Positions 1 through 8,193 of a stretch of 28,549 nt of DNA are shown here, piece after piece. The first letter of the stretch is position 1, and every line of letters starts with the position of its first letter. The notes below the pieces were generated by a model. That model did not search any database, had not been told where the DNA came from, and saw nothing but the letters and a program-made list of their open reading frames with translations. The position numbers and the translations under genes are program-made. The DNA is from a virus, in IMG/VR virus record IMGVR_UViG_3300031951_000935, positions 1 to 28,549 of that record. One strand, 5' to 3'.

Positions 1-1
1 T

Positions 2-97
2 GAAAATACGTTGATTTCTATGCAAACGTTGCCAGCAGGAACAACGCCAACGACACCAGTAACGCCAAGTGTTATTCTAACCGCTACTCAAGTATAG
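2..97 (+). CDS. C-terminal end of an unidentified phage protein (partial)
   Basis: An open frame enters from the left edge and ends at a TAG at 95-97, giving 31 residues rich in Thr, Pro and Val (for example TLPAGTTPTTPVTPS). It ends 7 bases before the next ATG, on the same strand as the virion genes that follow. The Thr/Pro-rich end looks like a flexible tail, and nothing more can be said about function. The start lies outside the window. Confidence 0.6.
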   Translation, partial: ENTLISMQTLPAGTTPTTPVTPSVILTATQV

Positions 98-104
98 GTG
101 ATTT

Positions 105-242
105 ATGCCATTGAAGAAGTGTGCAAGTAAAGCGTGTGTATCCAAGAACATTAAGACTGAGATGGCATCGGGAAAATCGCAAAAGCAAAGTGTGGCGATA
201 GCGCTTGATGTTGCTAGAAAGGCGAAAGCAAAGAAAAAATGA
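105..242 (+). CDS. Small basic phage protein (45 aa)
   Basis: A 45-residue protein starting MPLKKCASKACVSKN and ending in a Lys/Ala-rich helix (ARKAKAKKK). The central part, TEMASGKSQKQSVAIALD, resembles the 'Kxx...G.xxKQAvAIAL..AR' pattern of small basic phage proteins of the DUF6496 type; this is from memory. The stop TGA overlaps the next start as ATGA at 239-242, so the two genes are probably translationally coupled. Strong net positive charge suggests nucleic-acid or virion association, but no function is known to me. Confidence 0.75.
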   Translation: MPLKKCASKACVSKNIKTEMASGKSQKQSVAIALDVARKAKAKKK

Positions 243-679
243 ATGATCTAAAAATCAATGCGCAACACATAGCAGATTTAAAAAATGCTATGCAGCAAGC
301 CATTGATGACGGTGAAATTGCTAAAGTTGACGCGCCATTAGAGCATTATTTTGCTGCTGGATTATATGGGCGCAGAATCTTTGTTCCAGCAGGCACCACT
401 GTAGTTACAAAGGTCCATAAAGTTCAGCATATTGCTATAGCTTTAAAAGGAACTTGTACAGTTATTGATCAGGATGGCAAGAAATCAATTGTTTCTGCGC
501 CATCTGTATTTATTACAGAACCCGGAACGCAAAGAGCTATTTTTTGTCATGACGATGTTGAATGGATAACTGTTCATGCATCGGAATCAAATGATGTGCA
601 AGTTATTGAAAAAAATGTAACTTGTGATTCATTCGAGGAATATAATATGTTGATTGAATCGCAGAGGGCATTGCCATGA
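239..679 (+). CDS. Cupin-like phage protein (146 aa)
   Basis: A 146-residue protein with an N-terminal helix and then a beta-rich core from about residue 40. The pattern (IFVPAGTTVVTKVHK, HIAIALKGTCTVIDQDGKK, APSVFITEPGTQRAIF) is like a small cupin barrel: a glycine turn, a His after a strand, then 'G-T' and 'P-G' turns. Proteins of this kind occur in phage virion-gene regions with unknown role. It overlaps both neighbours by ATGA (239-242 and 676-679), so it belongs to a tightly coupled operon. The cupin call is a fold-level guess; the gene itself is secure. Confidence 0.75.
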   Translation: MNDLKINAQHIADLKNAMQQAIDDGEIAKVDAPLEHYFAAGLYGRRIFVPAGTTVVTKVHKVQHIAIALKGTCTVIDQDGKKSIVSAPSVFITEPGTQRAIFCHDDVEWITVHASESNDVQVIEKNVTCDSFEEYNMLIESQRALP

Positions 680-2166
680 GTTTTTTAATGTTAGGCGGCG
701 GGTTGCTGACTATGGCTGGAGGTCTTGCAAGTGGCGCAATGGCTTCTGGCGGTGCTTCTGCTGCTGCAAAAATGCAGCAGTACATTGCGCGCTTGCAGGC
801 TGAAGAAGCTAACAAATGGTATGCATCTGCGAAGAATCGCATGAAACCATATCAGCAAATTGGCGCACAACAGATGCCAATTTATCAGCAAGCGCTGCAA
901 GATTATTCAAACGCAATTCCAGGTTATTGGGATCAGCTTGGTAACTATCAGCAAGCTGTAGACGCATATCGTCAGACTGCAATTCCTGGTGTAGAGCAAG
1001 CAATTAGAGATTATCAGACAGTCGCGCCACAGTATCAGCAAGCAATGCGTGACTATGGTGGCGCTTTACAGCGTTATGAAGGCATGGTTGGCAACCTTGG
1101 CGCAACTGCTGGCGAAATGGGCGATCTTGCCAAGCGTTATCAGCAGGCAGTAAATCGTTACTATGGTGCTGCTGGAAGGTACGAGGGTGCTATTCCAGAA
1201 ATGACTCGGGCTTTTACGCAAGCGGACTATGAAGCAAGCCCAGTTTACACACCAATGGTGCGTAATCTTGCTGAATTGCAGGCTACGCCAGGCTACCAGT
1301 TTGAGCTTGAGCAAGGCCAGAAAGAACTTGCACAAAGTGCTGCTGCACGTGGTGGCACGTTATCTGGCGCACAGCTACAGGCATCAAGACGTTTCGGTCA
1401 GCAGCAGGCAGCTACAGGCTTCCAAAACGCATGGCAACGCGCTCAGAACGCTTACCAAACCGCACTTGGACAACATCAAAACTATCAGAAACAGATGGCT
1501 GGTGTGCTTGGTGAGAATGTCGCAAACTTTGGTCAGGGCGCACAGTTAACTGGTGCAGAAGCCAACATTATTTCTGGTAAAGCTGGTATTCAGGCGCAGC
1601 AACTTGGAGGTATGGGTACTGCGCTTGGAGGTTACGGTACTGCCGTTAATCAGGTTGGCGGTCTTGGCGATCTTTTAGGTGCTGGAGTTCAGCAACAAAT
1701 TGGACGCGCTGGGCTTTATGGTAACGCAGCAAATATGGCGCAAACTGGCGCTGGTTTATACGGTGCTGGCATGAAACTGCTCAACCAAAATATTGCAAAC
1801 AGACTTGGTGCTGTTAACTTTGGTTACGGCGCTAATATGGACATGAATAATCTTGGCATGCAACGCCTTAATCTGATCAATCAAGCTCTTGGTGGATACG
1901 GCAATGCATCAGCGGCCAACTCAATTGCACAAGGAAATATTGCTGGCAATATGATCGGTCAGGGTCTTGGTGCCATTGGTGGCATGATGGGTAATTTTGG
2001 CGGTTCTGGCGGTCTTGGCAGTTTGTTTGGCGGCGGTGCTAGTGGCGGTGGCTCTGGCGGTTGGGGCGGCGCATTTGGGGGCGGCGGCTACGGCAGCATG
2101 GGTCATGGTGGAATTACAAAGCCGCTGATTATTGACACAAATGTACCAGGCAGCATTCCAAGATAA
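676..2166 (+). CDS. Gly/Gln-rich DNA-ejection/internal virion protein candidate (496 aa)
   Basis: A 496-residue protein starting with a glycine/alanine-rich hydrophobic stretch (about residues 4-32), followed by a long Gln/Tyr-rich helical region with repeating YQQA-type motifs (about 40-190). Next comes 'ATPGYQFELEQGQKEL' with 'AAARGGTLSGAQLQASRRFGQ' (about 205-245), a signature I associate with podovirus DNA transfer/ejection proteins (P22 gp7/gp20-like role). The last 70 residues are almost pure Gly/Ser with GGSGG and GGGG blocks. It starts in ATGA overlap with the cupin-like gene and is followed 19 bases later by the next virion gene. The ejection role is inferred from composition, position and this signature. 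Confidence 0.8.
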   Translation: MSFLMLGGGLLTMAGGLASGAMASGGASAAAKMQQYIARLQAEEANKWYASAKNRMKPYQQIGAQQMPIYQQALQDYSNAIPGYWDQLGNYQQAVDAYRQTAIPGVEQAIRDYQTVAPQYQQAMRDYGGALQRYEGMVGNLGATAGEMGDLAKRYQQAVNRYYGAAGRYEGAIPEMTRAFTQADYEASPVYTPMVRNLAELQATPGYQFELEQGQKELAQSAAARGGTLSGAQLQASRRFGQQQAATGFQNAWQRAQNAYQTALGQHQNYQKQMAGVLGENVANFGQGAQLTGAEANIISGKAGIQAQQLGGMGTALGGYGTAVNQVGGLGDLLGAGVQQQIGRAGLYGNAANMAQTGAGLYGAGMKLLNQNIANRLGAVNFGYGANMDMNNLGMQRLNLINQALGGYGNASAANSIAQGNIAGNMIGQGLGAIGGMMGNFGGSGGLGSLFGGGASGGGSGGWGGAFGGGGYGSMGHGGITKPLIIDTNVPGSIPR

Positions 2167-2185
2167 ATTTAAATAAGGTATAGCT

Positions 2186-3781
2186 ATGGCTGATCTATTA
2201 ACTACGTTTGCTAACGCATACAGATACAACCCAAATGCTGCATTTGAGGGCGCTCAAAACATGCAGAATATGATGACAAACGCGCTTGATTATCAGCAGA
2301 AGCGCGAAGCGTTAGAGGCGCAGCGTAGCATTAAAGAGTTGTACGCACAAAATCCGCAACCTGGCTTTGAAGACATTGCACGCATTGATCCTGCATTTGC
2401 TATGCAACAGCAGATTGCAAATATGAACATGCGAGAAAAAATGCTGAAGTCAGAAAAGACGCAAGGCGAAATTTCTGAACAACAAAAAACAGCGTTTGCA
2501 CGTACAGCAGCACCAATTGCTGAAAAGTATGCTGGTATGCAGATGAATCCACAAACTATGGCGCAGTTTCATAGCGAAATGGGTGGCGCACTTGCGCAAT
2601 TTGAACAGCAAACTGGTATTAAACCACCTCCGGGATTTAATGTGGAAGCCCTAAGTCCAGACAGTGTTTTGATGTGGGCGGCACCATATTATCAGTCTCC
2701 AACAATGGCAAACAGAGCAGCGGTTGATCGTCAGGCTGCTTTGAATCAGTTGCCACCTCAGATGACACCTAATCAAGCCTTTGGGTATTACAACCCAACA
2801 GAATACGGAATACAGCGTGTTCCTGGCATGGGCGGCATGAGTGGTCAAGCAGGAATGTCGCAAGGTCCTGTATTAAGGCAACAAGGTGTAACGCCATTTG
2901 CGCCTACAGGCGTGCAGCAAGAAGCGTACACAACCGAAGGTGCTATGCCATCTGGTATGCAGCCTGCACCAATGACGAATGTTGCAGAAGACCTTGCAAA
3001 GATGAAAGCGGTGCGCGCTCAGATGCCTGCTGGTCGTCAACGAGATGCAATGGACAAGTTAATTGCGGATCTTGAGGCTGGTAACGTTGGACAAGCTCCA
3101 GTGCCGACTGATGAGCAATTTGTCACTGGGCAAGATATTCAGCGTGCAAAAGAAGAAGCGCGTCAGAAAGAGATTTTAATGCAAGCTGAAGGTGCTGGTT
3201 TGCGCAAAACCGCTGAAACAGAAGCAGAACGCAAAGCAGAGGGCGAAAGAATCACCGGCGCATTTAAGCGTGCAATGGGTGAGGGCGGCGTATCTCGCGT
3301 TATGAAGCTAATTTCAGAGTCTACTAGTGGCCCGACTGAGGAGTTTGCAGCAGGCGTAGTTGGTGGCATTCCACGTCCAGGTGGGTCACGCTCAACTGCT
3401 GGCATGGAAAAGATTGGAGCGCTTACAACTGTTGCAAAAGAGCTTGCAAAAACGATTGAACGCTCACCTGGCCCGCAGTCAGACAAAGATGTTGCACTAG
3501 CAGCATTGGCAGCGGCTGCAATTGACAATCCATCTATTCCTTACAACCAAAGAATGGCTGGTTTCTTGGAGTTTACTAGAATCATTTCGCAGCGCGCTAA
3601 TGACTTGGGTCTTGATCCTGCATCAATTGGTATTGATGTTGATGTGTCTACTGGTGCTGCAAACGCTCCACAGGCACAACCGGCATCTGCTGGGCGATTA
3701 CGCATTGGTGACATTAAAAACGGTTACGAATACCTTGGCGGCAATCCTAATGATCAATCTAGCTGGAGGAAGTCACGCTAA
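2186..3781 (+). CDS. Virion/ejection protein candidate (531 aa)
   Basis: A 531-residue Gln/Met/Ala-rich protein. The N-terminal 120 residues are helical with many QQ and MQ pairs. The middle (about 150-280) is Pro/Gly/Gln-rich and probably extended. Residues 290-500 are helical again, with a charged coiled-coil-like part (EARQKEILMQAEGAGLRKT). No enzyme motif is visible. Its place between two other large proteins of similar composition, all upstream of the tail fibre, suggests an internal virion or DNA-ejection protein. The start at 2186 is preceded by AAGG; the stop TAA shares its last base with the next ATG at 3781. Confidence 0.75.
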   Translation: MADLLTTFANAYRYNPNAAFEGAQNMQNMMTNALDYQQKREALEAQRSIKELYAQNPQPGFEDIARIDPAFAMQQQIANMNMREKMLKSEKTQGEISEQQKTAFARTAAPIAEKYAGMQMNPQTMAQFHSEMGGALAQFEQQTGIKPPPGFNVEALSPDSVLMWAAPYYQSPTMANRAAVDRQAALNQLPPQMTPNQAFGYYNPTEYGIQRVPGMGGMSGQAGMSQGPVLRQQGVTPFAPTGVQQEAYTTEGAMPSGMQPAPMTNVAEDLAKMKAVRAQMPAGRQRDAMDKLIADLEAGNVGQAPVPTDEQFVTGQDIQRAKEEARQKEILMQAEGAGLRKTAETEAERKAEGERITGAFKRAMGEGGVSRVMKLISESTSGPTEEFAAGVVGGIPRPGGSRSTAGMEKIGALTTVAKELAKTIERSPGPQSDKDVALAALAAAAIDNPSIPYNQRMAGFLEFTRIISQRANDLGLDPASIGIDVDVSTGAANAPQAQPASAGRLRIGDIKNGYEYLGGNPNDQSSWRKSR

Positions 3782-5421
3782 TGGCTAATCCTTGGGAACA
3801 ATCATGGCAAACTGAAGATGGGCCTTGGTCACAAGATTGGTCTGGAGTGCAAGCTGCTCCAGCATATAAATATCAAGCGAAACCGTATGAATTTCAGTTA
3901 GATATTTCAAAGCCAGAAACCGAATCTCCCGCAATGCAGGCGCTCAAAGGTGGCGCAATTGGATTGCGACAGACACGACGTGGCTTACAAGGTCTCTTTA
4001 GTGAACCTACAGAAAGTGATCTTGCTGAGCAGGCGGCAATGCAGGATTATTTGAATCGATCTGGATGGGCTACTCTTGGAAAAACCATAGAGCAAATTCC
4101 ACAATACGCGCTAGCAACTGGACTTGGCCCAGCGACAATGCTTGGGCGTGGAGCAATGTCTGGATTGACTGCATTTTTAACGTCACCAGAAGACAGAGCA
4201 AAAGAAGCTGGATTAGGCGCTATCGGATCTATTGCTGGAGAGCAAGCTGTCAATCTTGGCGCGAAAGCCCTGCGTGGTCCAATCGCACAAGAATATGTAT
4301 CTGGCTTGTATGAAAAAGGCATTAGGCCAACTTTAGCGCAAGCACTTGGTGGCGGTTGGAAAGAGGCAGAAGAAAAGTTAACTAGCATTCCATTGATTGG
4401 ATCGGCTGTACAAAGAGCGCAAAAACGTTCTCTTGAGTCATTTAACACTGCATCAATTAAAGGAATCATTGATGAGCTAAATACTGGGCTTATGGAGTCC
4501 AGCGAGGGGCGTAATCTTATTCCTGCTGGCGCTAACGCGCTTCGTCAAGAAGTTACAAATATTGGCAAGATTGAGCCTGGAGCCAAAGGGATTGAACAAG
4601 CCTATGGCGCTATTTCGCGAGTTTATAATGATCTTGCTGAAAATTCGAGAGGATCAATTACGCCAGCATTGTCTGAATCTTTAACAATGGCTAAAGACAG
4701 AATGCACAGCATTTCACCAGAAGCCGGTAAAAGTTTTGATGCGCTGTTTAATCAATATATTGCTGGTCGTATCGATCCAAATGGCGCTATCTCTGGCAGA
4801 ACCATGAAAGAGATTGATTCTGATCTTACTGGGCTTATTTCTGATTTAAAGCGCGGTAATTCTGTTGACAAAAACATGGCAAGCGCATTTGAAAGCGTAC
4901 AGAATAGCTTTGATTCAATGATGAATGAGTTGAATCCAGGTTATCAAGAAATCAAGCGCAATGCAGATGCCGCTTATAGAAAGTTAGCGTTGCTTGGTAA
5001 AGCATCCACTAGCTCAGTTGGAAGTGAATTGGCTACACCAGCTAATCTTGCACAACAATTGCGTGCAGAAGACACTTCTGGCTGGAACGCTAATTTTGCT
5101 ATGAATCGTTCTAATTGGTCAGATTGGGCAAGACAAAATATTGATTTGATGGGCAATAAATTCCCAGAATCTGGTACAGCGGCTAGGTCTGCATTGTCTG
5201 ATTTAGTGACTGCTGGCATTGCCTCGCAGTTTGGCGCTATTCCGCAAGCATTAGCGACCTATGGAGCAGCTAGAGCGGCTTGGAGTCCAGCAGTACAGGA
5301 TTATTTAGTACAACAAGCGATGAAACAGCCTGGACCACAACGCACTGTTGCAATTGCTGGTTTACGAAAACTTCTTGAGCCAGCGGGTGTTGTTGGCGCT
5401 TCTTACGCTACTAGCAGGTAA
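3781..5421 (+). CDS. Virion/ejection protein candidate with amphipathic segments (546 aa)
   Basis: A 546-residue protein. The first 55 residues are Trp/Gln/Ser-rich (MANPWEQSWQTEDGPWSQDW). Two Gly/Ala-rich hydrophobic stretches follow (about 57-75 and 105-145, e.g. YALATGLGPATMLGRGAMSG), which could insert into membranes. The rest is helical and charged (about 170-430), ending in another Ala-rich segment. Composition and position after two other ejection-type proteins suggest the third member of an internal-protein set, comparable in place to the P22 ejection proteins. No catalytic motif is seen. It is coupled to the upstream gene (TAATG) and ends 4 bases before the tail fibre ATG. Confidence 0.75.
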   Translation: MANPWEQSWQTEDGPWSQDWSGVQAAPAYKYQAKPYEFQLDISKPETESPAMQALKGGAIGLRQTRRGLQGLFSEPTESDLAEQAAMQDYLNRSGWATLGKTIEQIPQYALATGLGPATMLGRGAMSGLTAFLTSPEDRAKEAGLGAIGSIAGEQAVNLGAKALRGPIAQEYVSGLYEKGIRPTLAQALGGGWKEAEEKLTSIPLIGSAVQRAQKRSLESFNTASIKGIIDELNTGLMESSEGRNLIPAGANALRQEVTNIGKIEPGAKGIEQAYGAISRVYNDLAENSRGSITPALSESLTMAKDRMHSISPEAGKSFDALFNQYIAGRIDPNGAISGRTMKEIDSDLTGLISDLKRGNSVDKNMASAFESVQNSFDSMMNELNPGYQEIKRNADAAYRKLALLGKASTSSVGSELATPANLAQQLRAEDTSGWNANFAMNRSNWSDWARQNIDLMGNKFPESGTAARSALSDLVTAGIASQFGAIPQALATYGAARAAWSPAVQDYLVQQAMKQPGPQRTVAIAGLRKLLEPAGVVGASYATSR

Positions 5422-5425
5422 AACG

Positions 5426-6397
5426 ATGTCAAACGCCTATCTATCTCCAATCCTCCAGCAGTCACAGTTTGATGACAACGGAAACTTTCTAGCTGGTGGT
5501 CTCATATGGTCGTATGTCGCTGGTACGACTACGCCACTGACTGTTTACACTACTAGCGATGCATCCACTGCATGGCCTAATCCGATTGTGCTTGATGCAC
5601 GTGGTGAGTGTGGCGGTGAAATCTGGCTAGCGGCTGGATCTAGTTACAAGTTTGTACTAGAAGGCGCGCCACAGTACGGACAAACGCATGGCCCTGTTGT
5701 ATCGACATTTGACGAAGTAACTGGAGTAAATGACACGGTTACGGTGCCAAGCACCAATAACTGGATTCAGTTTGCTGGTACGCCAACATATATATCTGCA
5801 ACGTCTTTTAGCGTTGCTGGCGATCAAAGGACTACATTTCAGGTTTATCGCAGACTGCGTTCTAGCAATAGTGCTGGTACGATTTACTCATCTATTCTCA
5901 CCAGCACATACTCCACTGGCATTACAACGGTTACAGTTCTAAATGACACTGGAACGCTTGATGCTGGATTATCGTCTGTCTATTACAGCTTTGTAGAGAC
6001 TGATCCTAGCGCTATTCCTCCTCCATTTGCATCTGGAACGCGGTTGACGTTTGCACAGGCTGCTGCACCTTTTGGATGGACACAAGTAACGACATATAAT
6101 GATTACGCATTGCGCCTTGTAAATACTGCTGGTTCTGGTACTGGTGGCTCAGTAGCCTTTACTACTGCTTTTGCAAACACAAATACTGGTGCGCATACAT
6201 TATCTACATCACAAATACCTGCGCATACTCACGATGCTTATCAAAATACAGGAACAGCATCTTTTTTTAGCTCTGGTCCAGGTGTTATGGGTTATGCATA
6301 TGTTGCAACAGGTAGCACTGGGGGCGGCGGGTCACACACCCATCCATTGACTCAAGCAGTTAATTATCTGGATGTAATTCTTTGCGAGAAAGACTAA
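5426..6397 (+). CDS. Tail fibre protein with collar-like His-rich tip (323 aa)
   Basis: I start this gene at ATG 5426, 4 bases after the upstream stop; a longer frame from 5348 would overlap the previous gene by 74 bases for no reason. Residues 1-100 (SNAYLSPILQQSQFDDNGN, LAGGLIWSYVAGTTTPLTVY, DARGECGGEIWL) match the N-terminal module common on phage tail fibres and spikes. The C-terminus resembles tail-collar/gp12-like tips: GWTQVTTYNDYALRLVN, SQIPAHTHDAY and GGSHTHPL give two H-x-H pairs that in this family can bind metal. The stop overlaps the next start by one base (TAATG). It probably binds the host receptor. No template/variable repeat is apparent at its end. Confidence 0.88.
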   Translation: MSNAYLSPILQQSQFDDNGNFLAGGLIWSYVAGTTTPLTVYTTSDASTAWPNPIVLDARGECGGEIWLAAGSSYKFVLEGAPQYGQTHGPVVSTFDEVTGVNDTVTVPSTNNWIQFAGTPTYISATSFSVAGDQRTTFQVYRRLRSSNSAGTIYSSILTSTYSTGITTVTVLNDTGTLDAGLSSVYYSFVETDPSAIPPPFASGTRLTFAQAAAPFGWTQVTTYNDYALRLVNTAGSGTGGSVAFTTAFANTNTGAHTLSTSQIPAHTHDAYQNTGTASFFSSGPGVMGYAYVATGSTGGGGSHTHPLTQAVNYLDVILCEKD

Positions 6398-6870
6398 TGA
6401 AACTTACAATTATTCCAAGTGATGGCACTGTTTGCGAAGATAACGTGTGTTACAACAATCTTGTGTGGGTTGGTACACCAGCAGATGTACATGCGCTGCA
6501 ATGGCAGGATGTTGCAGGCTGGATTGAATACAATGATGGCAAGCCAAATGAAGACATTACTACGCTGCCTGCATGGGTAGCCAATGCTGAGGCTGCATGG
6601 ACTGAAGCTAATAAGCCTCCAGCACCTCCTGGGCCACCAACTGCTGAACAGAATCAGCAAACTGCAATTGGCTTGCTAGTCGCTACTGACTGGGTTAATC
6701 AGCCTGATGTGCGCAACACTGCAAACGTTCCTCATTTGTTAAATGGACAAGCGTTTGATGACTACAGGGTTGCTGTGCGCATTTACGCTGTTTATCCAAA
6801 TGCTGGCTATATCGATTGGCCGGTTAAGCCAGTAGAACAATGGTCAGATCCTTTTGAAGGTATCTCATGA
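6397..6870 (+). CDS. Tail fibre-associated protein (157 aa)
   Basis: A 157-residue protein starting MKLTIIPSDGTVCEDNVCY. The central region has the pattern 'PADVHALQW...GWIEYNDGKPNEDITTLPAW' followed by a Pro-rich linker (NKPPAPPGPPT). I recall this pattern from proteins next to tail fibre genes in many phages, often called tail assembly or tail fibre chaperones. The start at ATG 6397 overlaps the fibre stop by one base; an alternative start 15 bases upstream (MRERL) is less likely. The stop overlaps the next ATG as ATGA at 6867-6870. The helper role is inferred from family pattern and position. Confidence 0.75.
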   Translation: MKLTIIPSDGTVCEDNVCYNNLVWVGTPADVHALQWQDVAGWIEYNDGKPNEDITTLPAWVANAEAAWTEANKPPAPPGPPTAEQNQQTAIGLLVATDWVNQPDVRNTANVPHLLNGQAFDDYRVAVRIYAVYPNAGYIDWPVKPVEQWSDPFEGIS

Positions 6871-7184
6871 CTGTAGAAGTTAAGTTGTCCTGTCCGCTAG
6901 GGTCTAAGTGCGAAGAGGCTAAGGATGGCGCTTTGCACAGATGTCACTGGTACATGCAAGTGCGCGGCGTTAATCACAACACTGGCGAAACTGTAAACGA
7001 ATGGCGCTGTGCAATGGCTTGGATGCCAATGTTGTTGATTGAGAATTCTGGCATGCAACGTAGCACTAGCGCGGCCGTAGAGTCATTCCGCAATGCAATG
7101 ATTGAAGGAAACATTCGTATCCAGAACGCAATGCAAGCAGCTATAGAACAGAAAGATGTACCAACTATCAGAGAAATCAATTAG
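6867..7184 (+). CDS. Conserved Cys-containing phage protein (105 aa)
   Basis: A 105-residue protein with four Cys and two His in the first half (LSCPLGSKCEEAKDGALHRCHWY and EWRCAM) that could hold a metal ion. A long helix with 'QRSTSAAVESFRNAMIEGNI' follows. I recall similar small proteins just upstream of endolysin genes in other phages, without a defined function. It overlaps the upstream gene by ATGA and the endolysin gene by 29 bases, so translation of the three is likely coupled. Confidence 0.7.
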   Translation: MTVEVKLSCPLGSKCEEAKDGALHRCHWYMQVRGVNHNTGETVNEWRCAMAWMPMLLIENSGMQRSTSAAVESFRNAMIEGNIRIQNAMQAAIEQKDVPTIREIN

Positions 7185-7536
7185 TAAACTTGCTGGCGTG
7201 CATCCTGATCTTGTAAAGGTCATTAAGCGCGCTATTGAGATTACGCCAATAGATTTTACTGTGCTTGAAGGACTGCGCACTAAAGAGCGTCAAGCGTACT
7301 TAGTCAAAAAAGGCGCGTCTAAAACGATGCGTAGCCGCCATTTGACCGGACATGCAGTGGACATTGCACCAATCGTTAATGGTAAAGTTAGCTGGGACTG
7401 GAAGGATTACCATTCATTGGCGGCGGCTGTTAAGCAGGCGGCTAAAGAAGTGCAAGTTTTAGTAGAATGGGGCGGCGATTGGAAAGGCTTTCGCGATGGC
7501 CCGCATTGGCAATTAAGCAGGAGCGTTTATAAATGA
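7156..7536 (+). CDS. Endolysin, M15-type L-alanyl-D-glutamate peptidase (126 aa)
   Basis: A 126-residue protein that fills the peptidase M15 (VanY/T5-endolysin-like) domain. The zinc-site motifs are complete: 'SRHLTGHAVDI' gives H62 and D69, 'GFRDGPHWQL' gives H117, with D114 as the likely catalytic acidic residue. The family cuts the peptide of the cell wall between L-Ala and D-Glu. There is no signal peptide, so the protein needs the holin encoded next to it. It overlaps the upstream gene by 29 bases and the holin gene by ATGA at 7533-7536. It is close to the size of the single-domain enzymes of this family. Confidence 0.9.
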   Translation: MYQLSEKSISKLAGVHPDLVKVIKRAIEITPIDFTVLEGLRTKERQAYLVKKGASKTMRSRHLTGHAVDIAPIVNGKVSWDWKDYHSLAAAVKQAAKEVQVLVEWGGDWKGFRDGPHWQLSRSVYK

Positions 7537-7694
7537 ACAAGTTTGGCGTAGCGCTATCACAACGTAGCACATGGATTGGCTTGACGGCGCTTGCGTCAGT
7601 TCTTGGTGTTCAGCTTGATCCAGAACAGTGGGAAGCTATTAGCAGTGTCGGCATTGCTGTTGGCGGCTTGTTTCTCACTTTCTGGAAAGACTAG
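7533..7694 (+). CDS. Small holin candidate (53 aa)
   Basis: A 53-residue protein that starts inside the endolysin stop (ATGA). It has two hydrophobic segments: residues 14-26 (WIGLTALASVLGV) and 35-51 (AISSVGIAVGGLFLTFW), separated by a short polar link (QLDPEQWE). It ends WKD. Size, two short membrane segments and the place directly after the endolysin fit a small phage holin that makes holes in the inner membrane at the end of infection. The call rests on topology and position, not on a recognised sequence family. Confidence 0.75.
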   Translation: MNKFGVALSQRSTWIGLTALASVLGVQLDPEQWEAISSVGIAVGGLFLTFWKD

Positions 7695-7695
7695 C

Positions 7696-7902
7696 GTGCG
7701 CTGGATAGAGCTAGTCATTCCAATCTTAGCTGCTGCGTTGACTGCTTGGAGCATGATACAAAACAACAGCTACAGATTGGATAAACTGGAGGATGGCTTT
7801 GAAAAGCATCTTGAGAAACATGAAATACAGCAAAAGCAATTTCAAGAAACTCTTTATGCGATTCAGCGTTCCGTAGATCGTCTGGCACCAAAAGACAAGT
7901 AG
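7696..7902 (+). CDS. Membrane-anchored coiled-coil protein, lysis cassette (68 aa)
   Basis: I start at GTG 7696, one base after the holin stop, because GGAAAG lies 7 bases upstream; a TTG start at 7591 would overlap the holin gene by 104 bases. The 68 residues hold one membrane segment (residues 3-19, WIELVIPILAAALTAW) and then a charged helix with heptad-like spacing (RLDKLEDGFEKHLEKHEIQQ). The layout resembles an inner-membrane spanin (Rz-like) or a regulator of the holin. I see no separate outer-membrane spanin lipoprotein. The stop TAG abuts the stop of the opposite-strand gene at 7903. Confidence 0.65.
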   Translation: MRWIELVIPILAAALTAWSMIQNNSYRLDKLEDGFEKHLEKHEIQQKQFQETLYAIQRSVDRLAPKDK

Positions 7903-8193
7903 TTACTTCGGCCAGAACATGTCGTAGATCGGCGCTACTGGCTGATACTGCGGCGTTACTGGTACTACTGGCATCACTTGCATGTCTGGAGTCTGTATAG
8001 GGCGCATGCTAGTGCCAAATGGACCGTAATCATATTCCTGTCTTGGTGGCTGTATGATCGTCATGTTGCCAATACTGCGTGCTGATGCGCCATTGGAGCA
8101 GGATACAAATCCATCGCCGTAGTTCATGCATGTGACGCTAGCGCTTGCAATTGAGGCTACAAGTGTTGCTACTAGAAATGTCATTGCTTTCAT
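7903..8193 (-). CDS. Small exported Pro-rich protein (96 aa)
   Basis: A 96-residue protein with a typical Sec signal peptide: Lys near the N-terminus, hydrophobic core (MTFLVATLVASIASA) and an ASA-S cleavage site near residue 19. The mature part has two Cys (VTCMNYGDGFVSCSNG) that could form a disulfide. It then becomes Pro/Gln/Val-rich (PPRQEYDYGPFG, VVPVTPQYQPVAP). It is the last gene of the leftward early block, read toward the lysis genes. An envelope protein made early could act in superinfection exclusion or envelope change, but that is a guess. Confidence 0.7.
   Translation of the reverse strand: MKAMTFLVATLVASIASASVTCMNYGDGFVSCSNGASARSIGNMTIIQPPRQEYDYGPFGTSMRPIQTPDMQVMPVVPVTPQYQPVAPIYDMFWPK

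Noticed and set aside
4047-4469. A 140-codon minus-strand open frame inside the virion gene
   Set aside because: Shadow of the long rightward gene, with no ribosome site or operon partner.
5426-6397. A diversity-generating retroelement acting on the tail fibre
   Set aside because: No reverse transcriptase frame and no second copy of the fibre 3' end were seen in the window.
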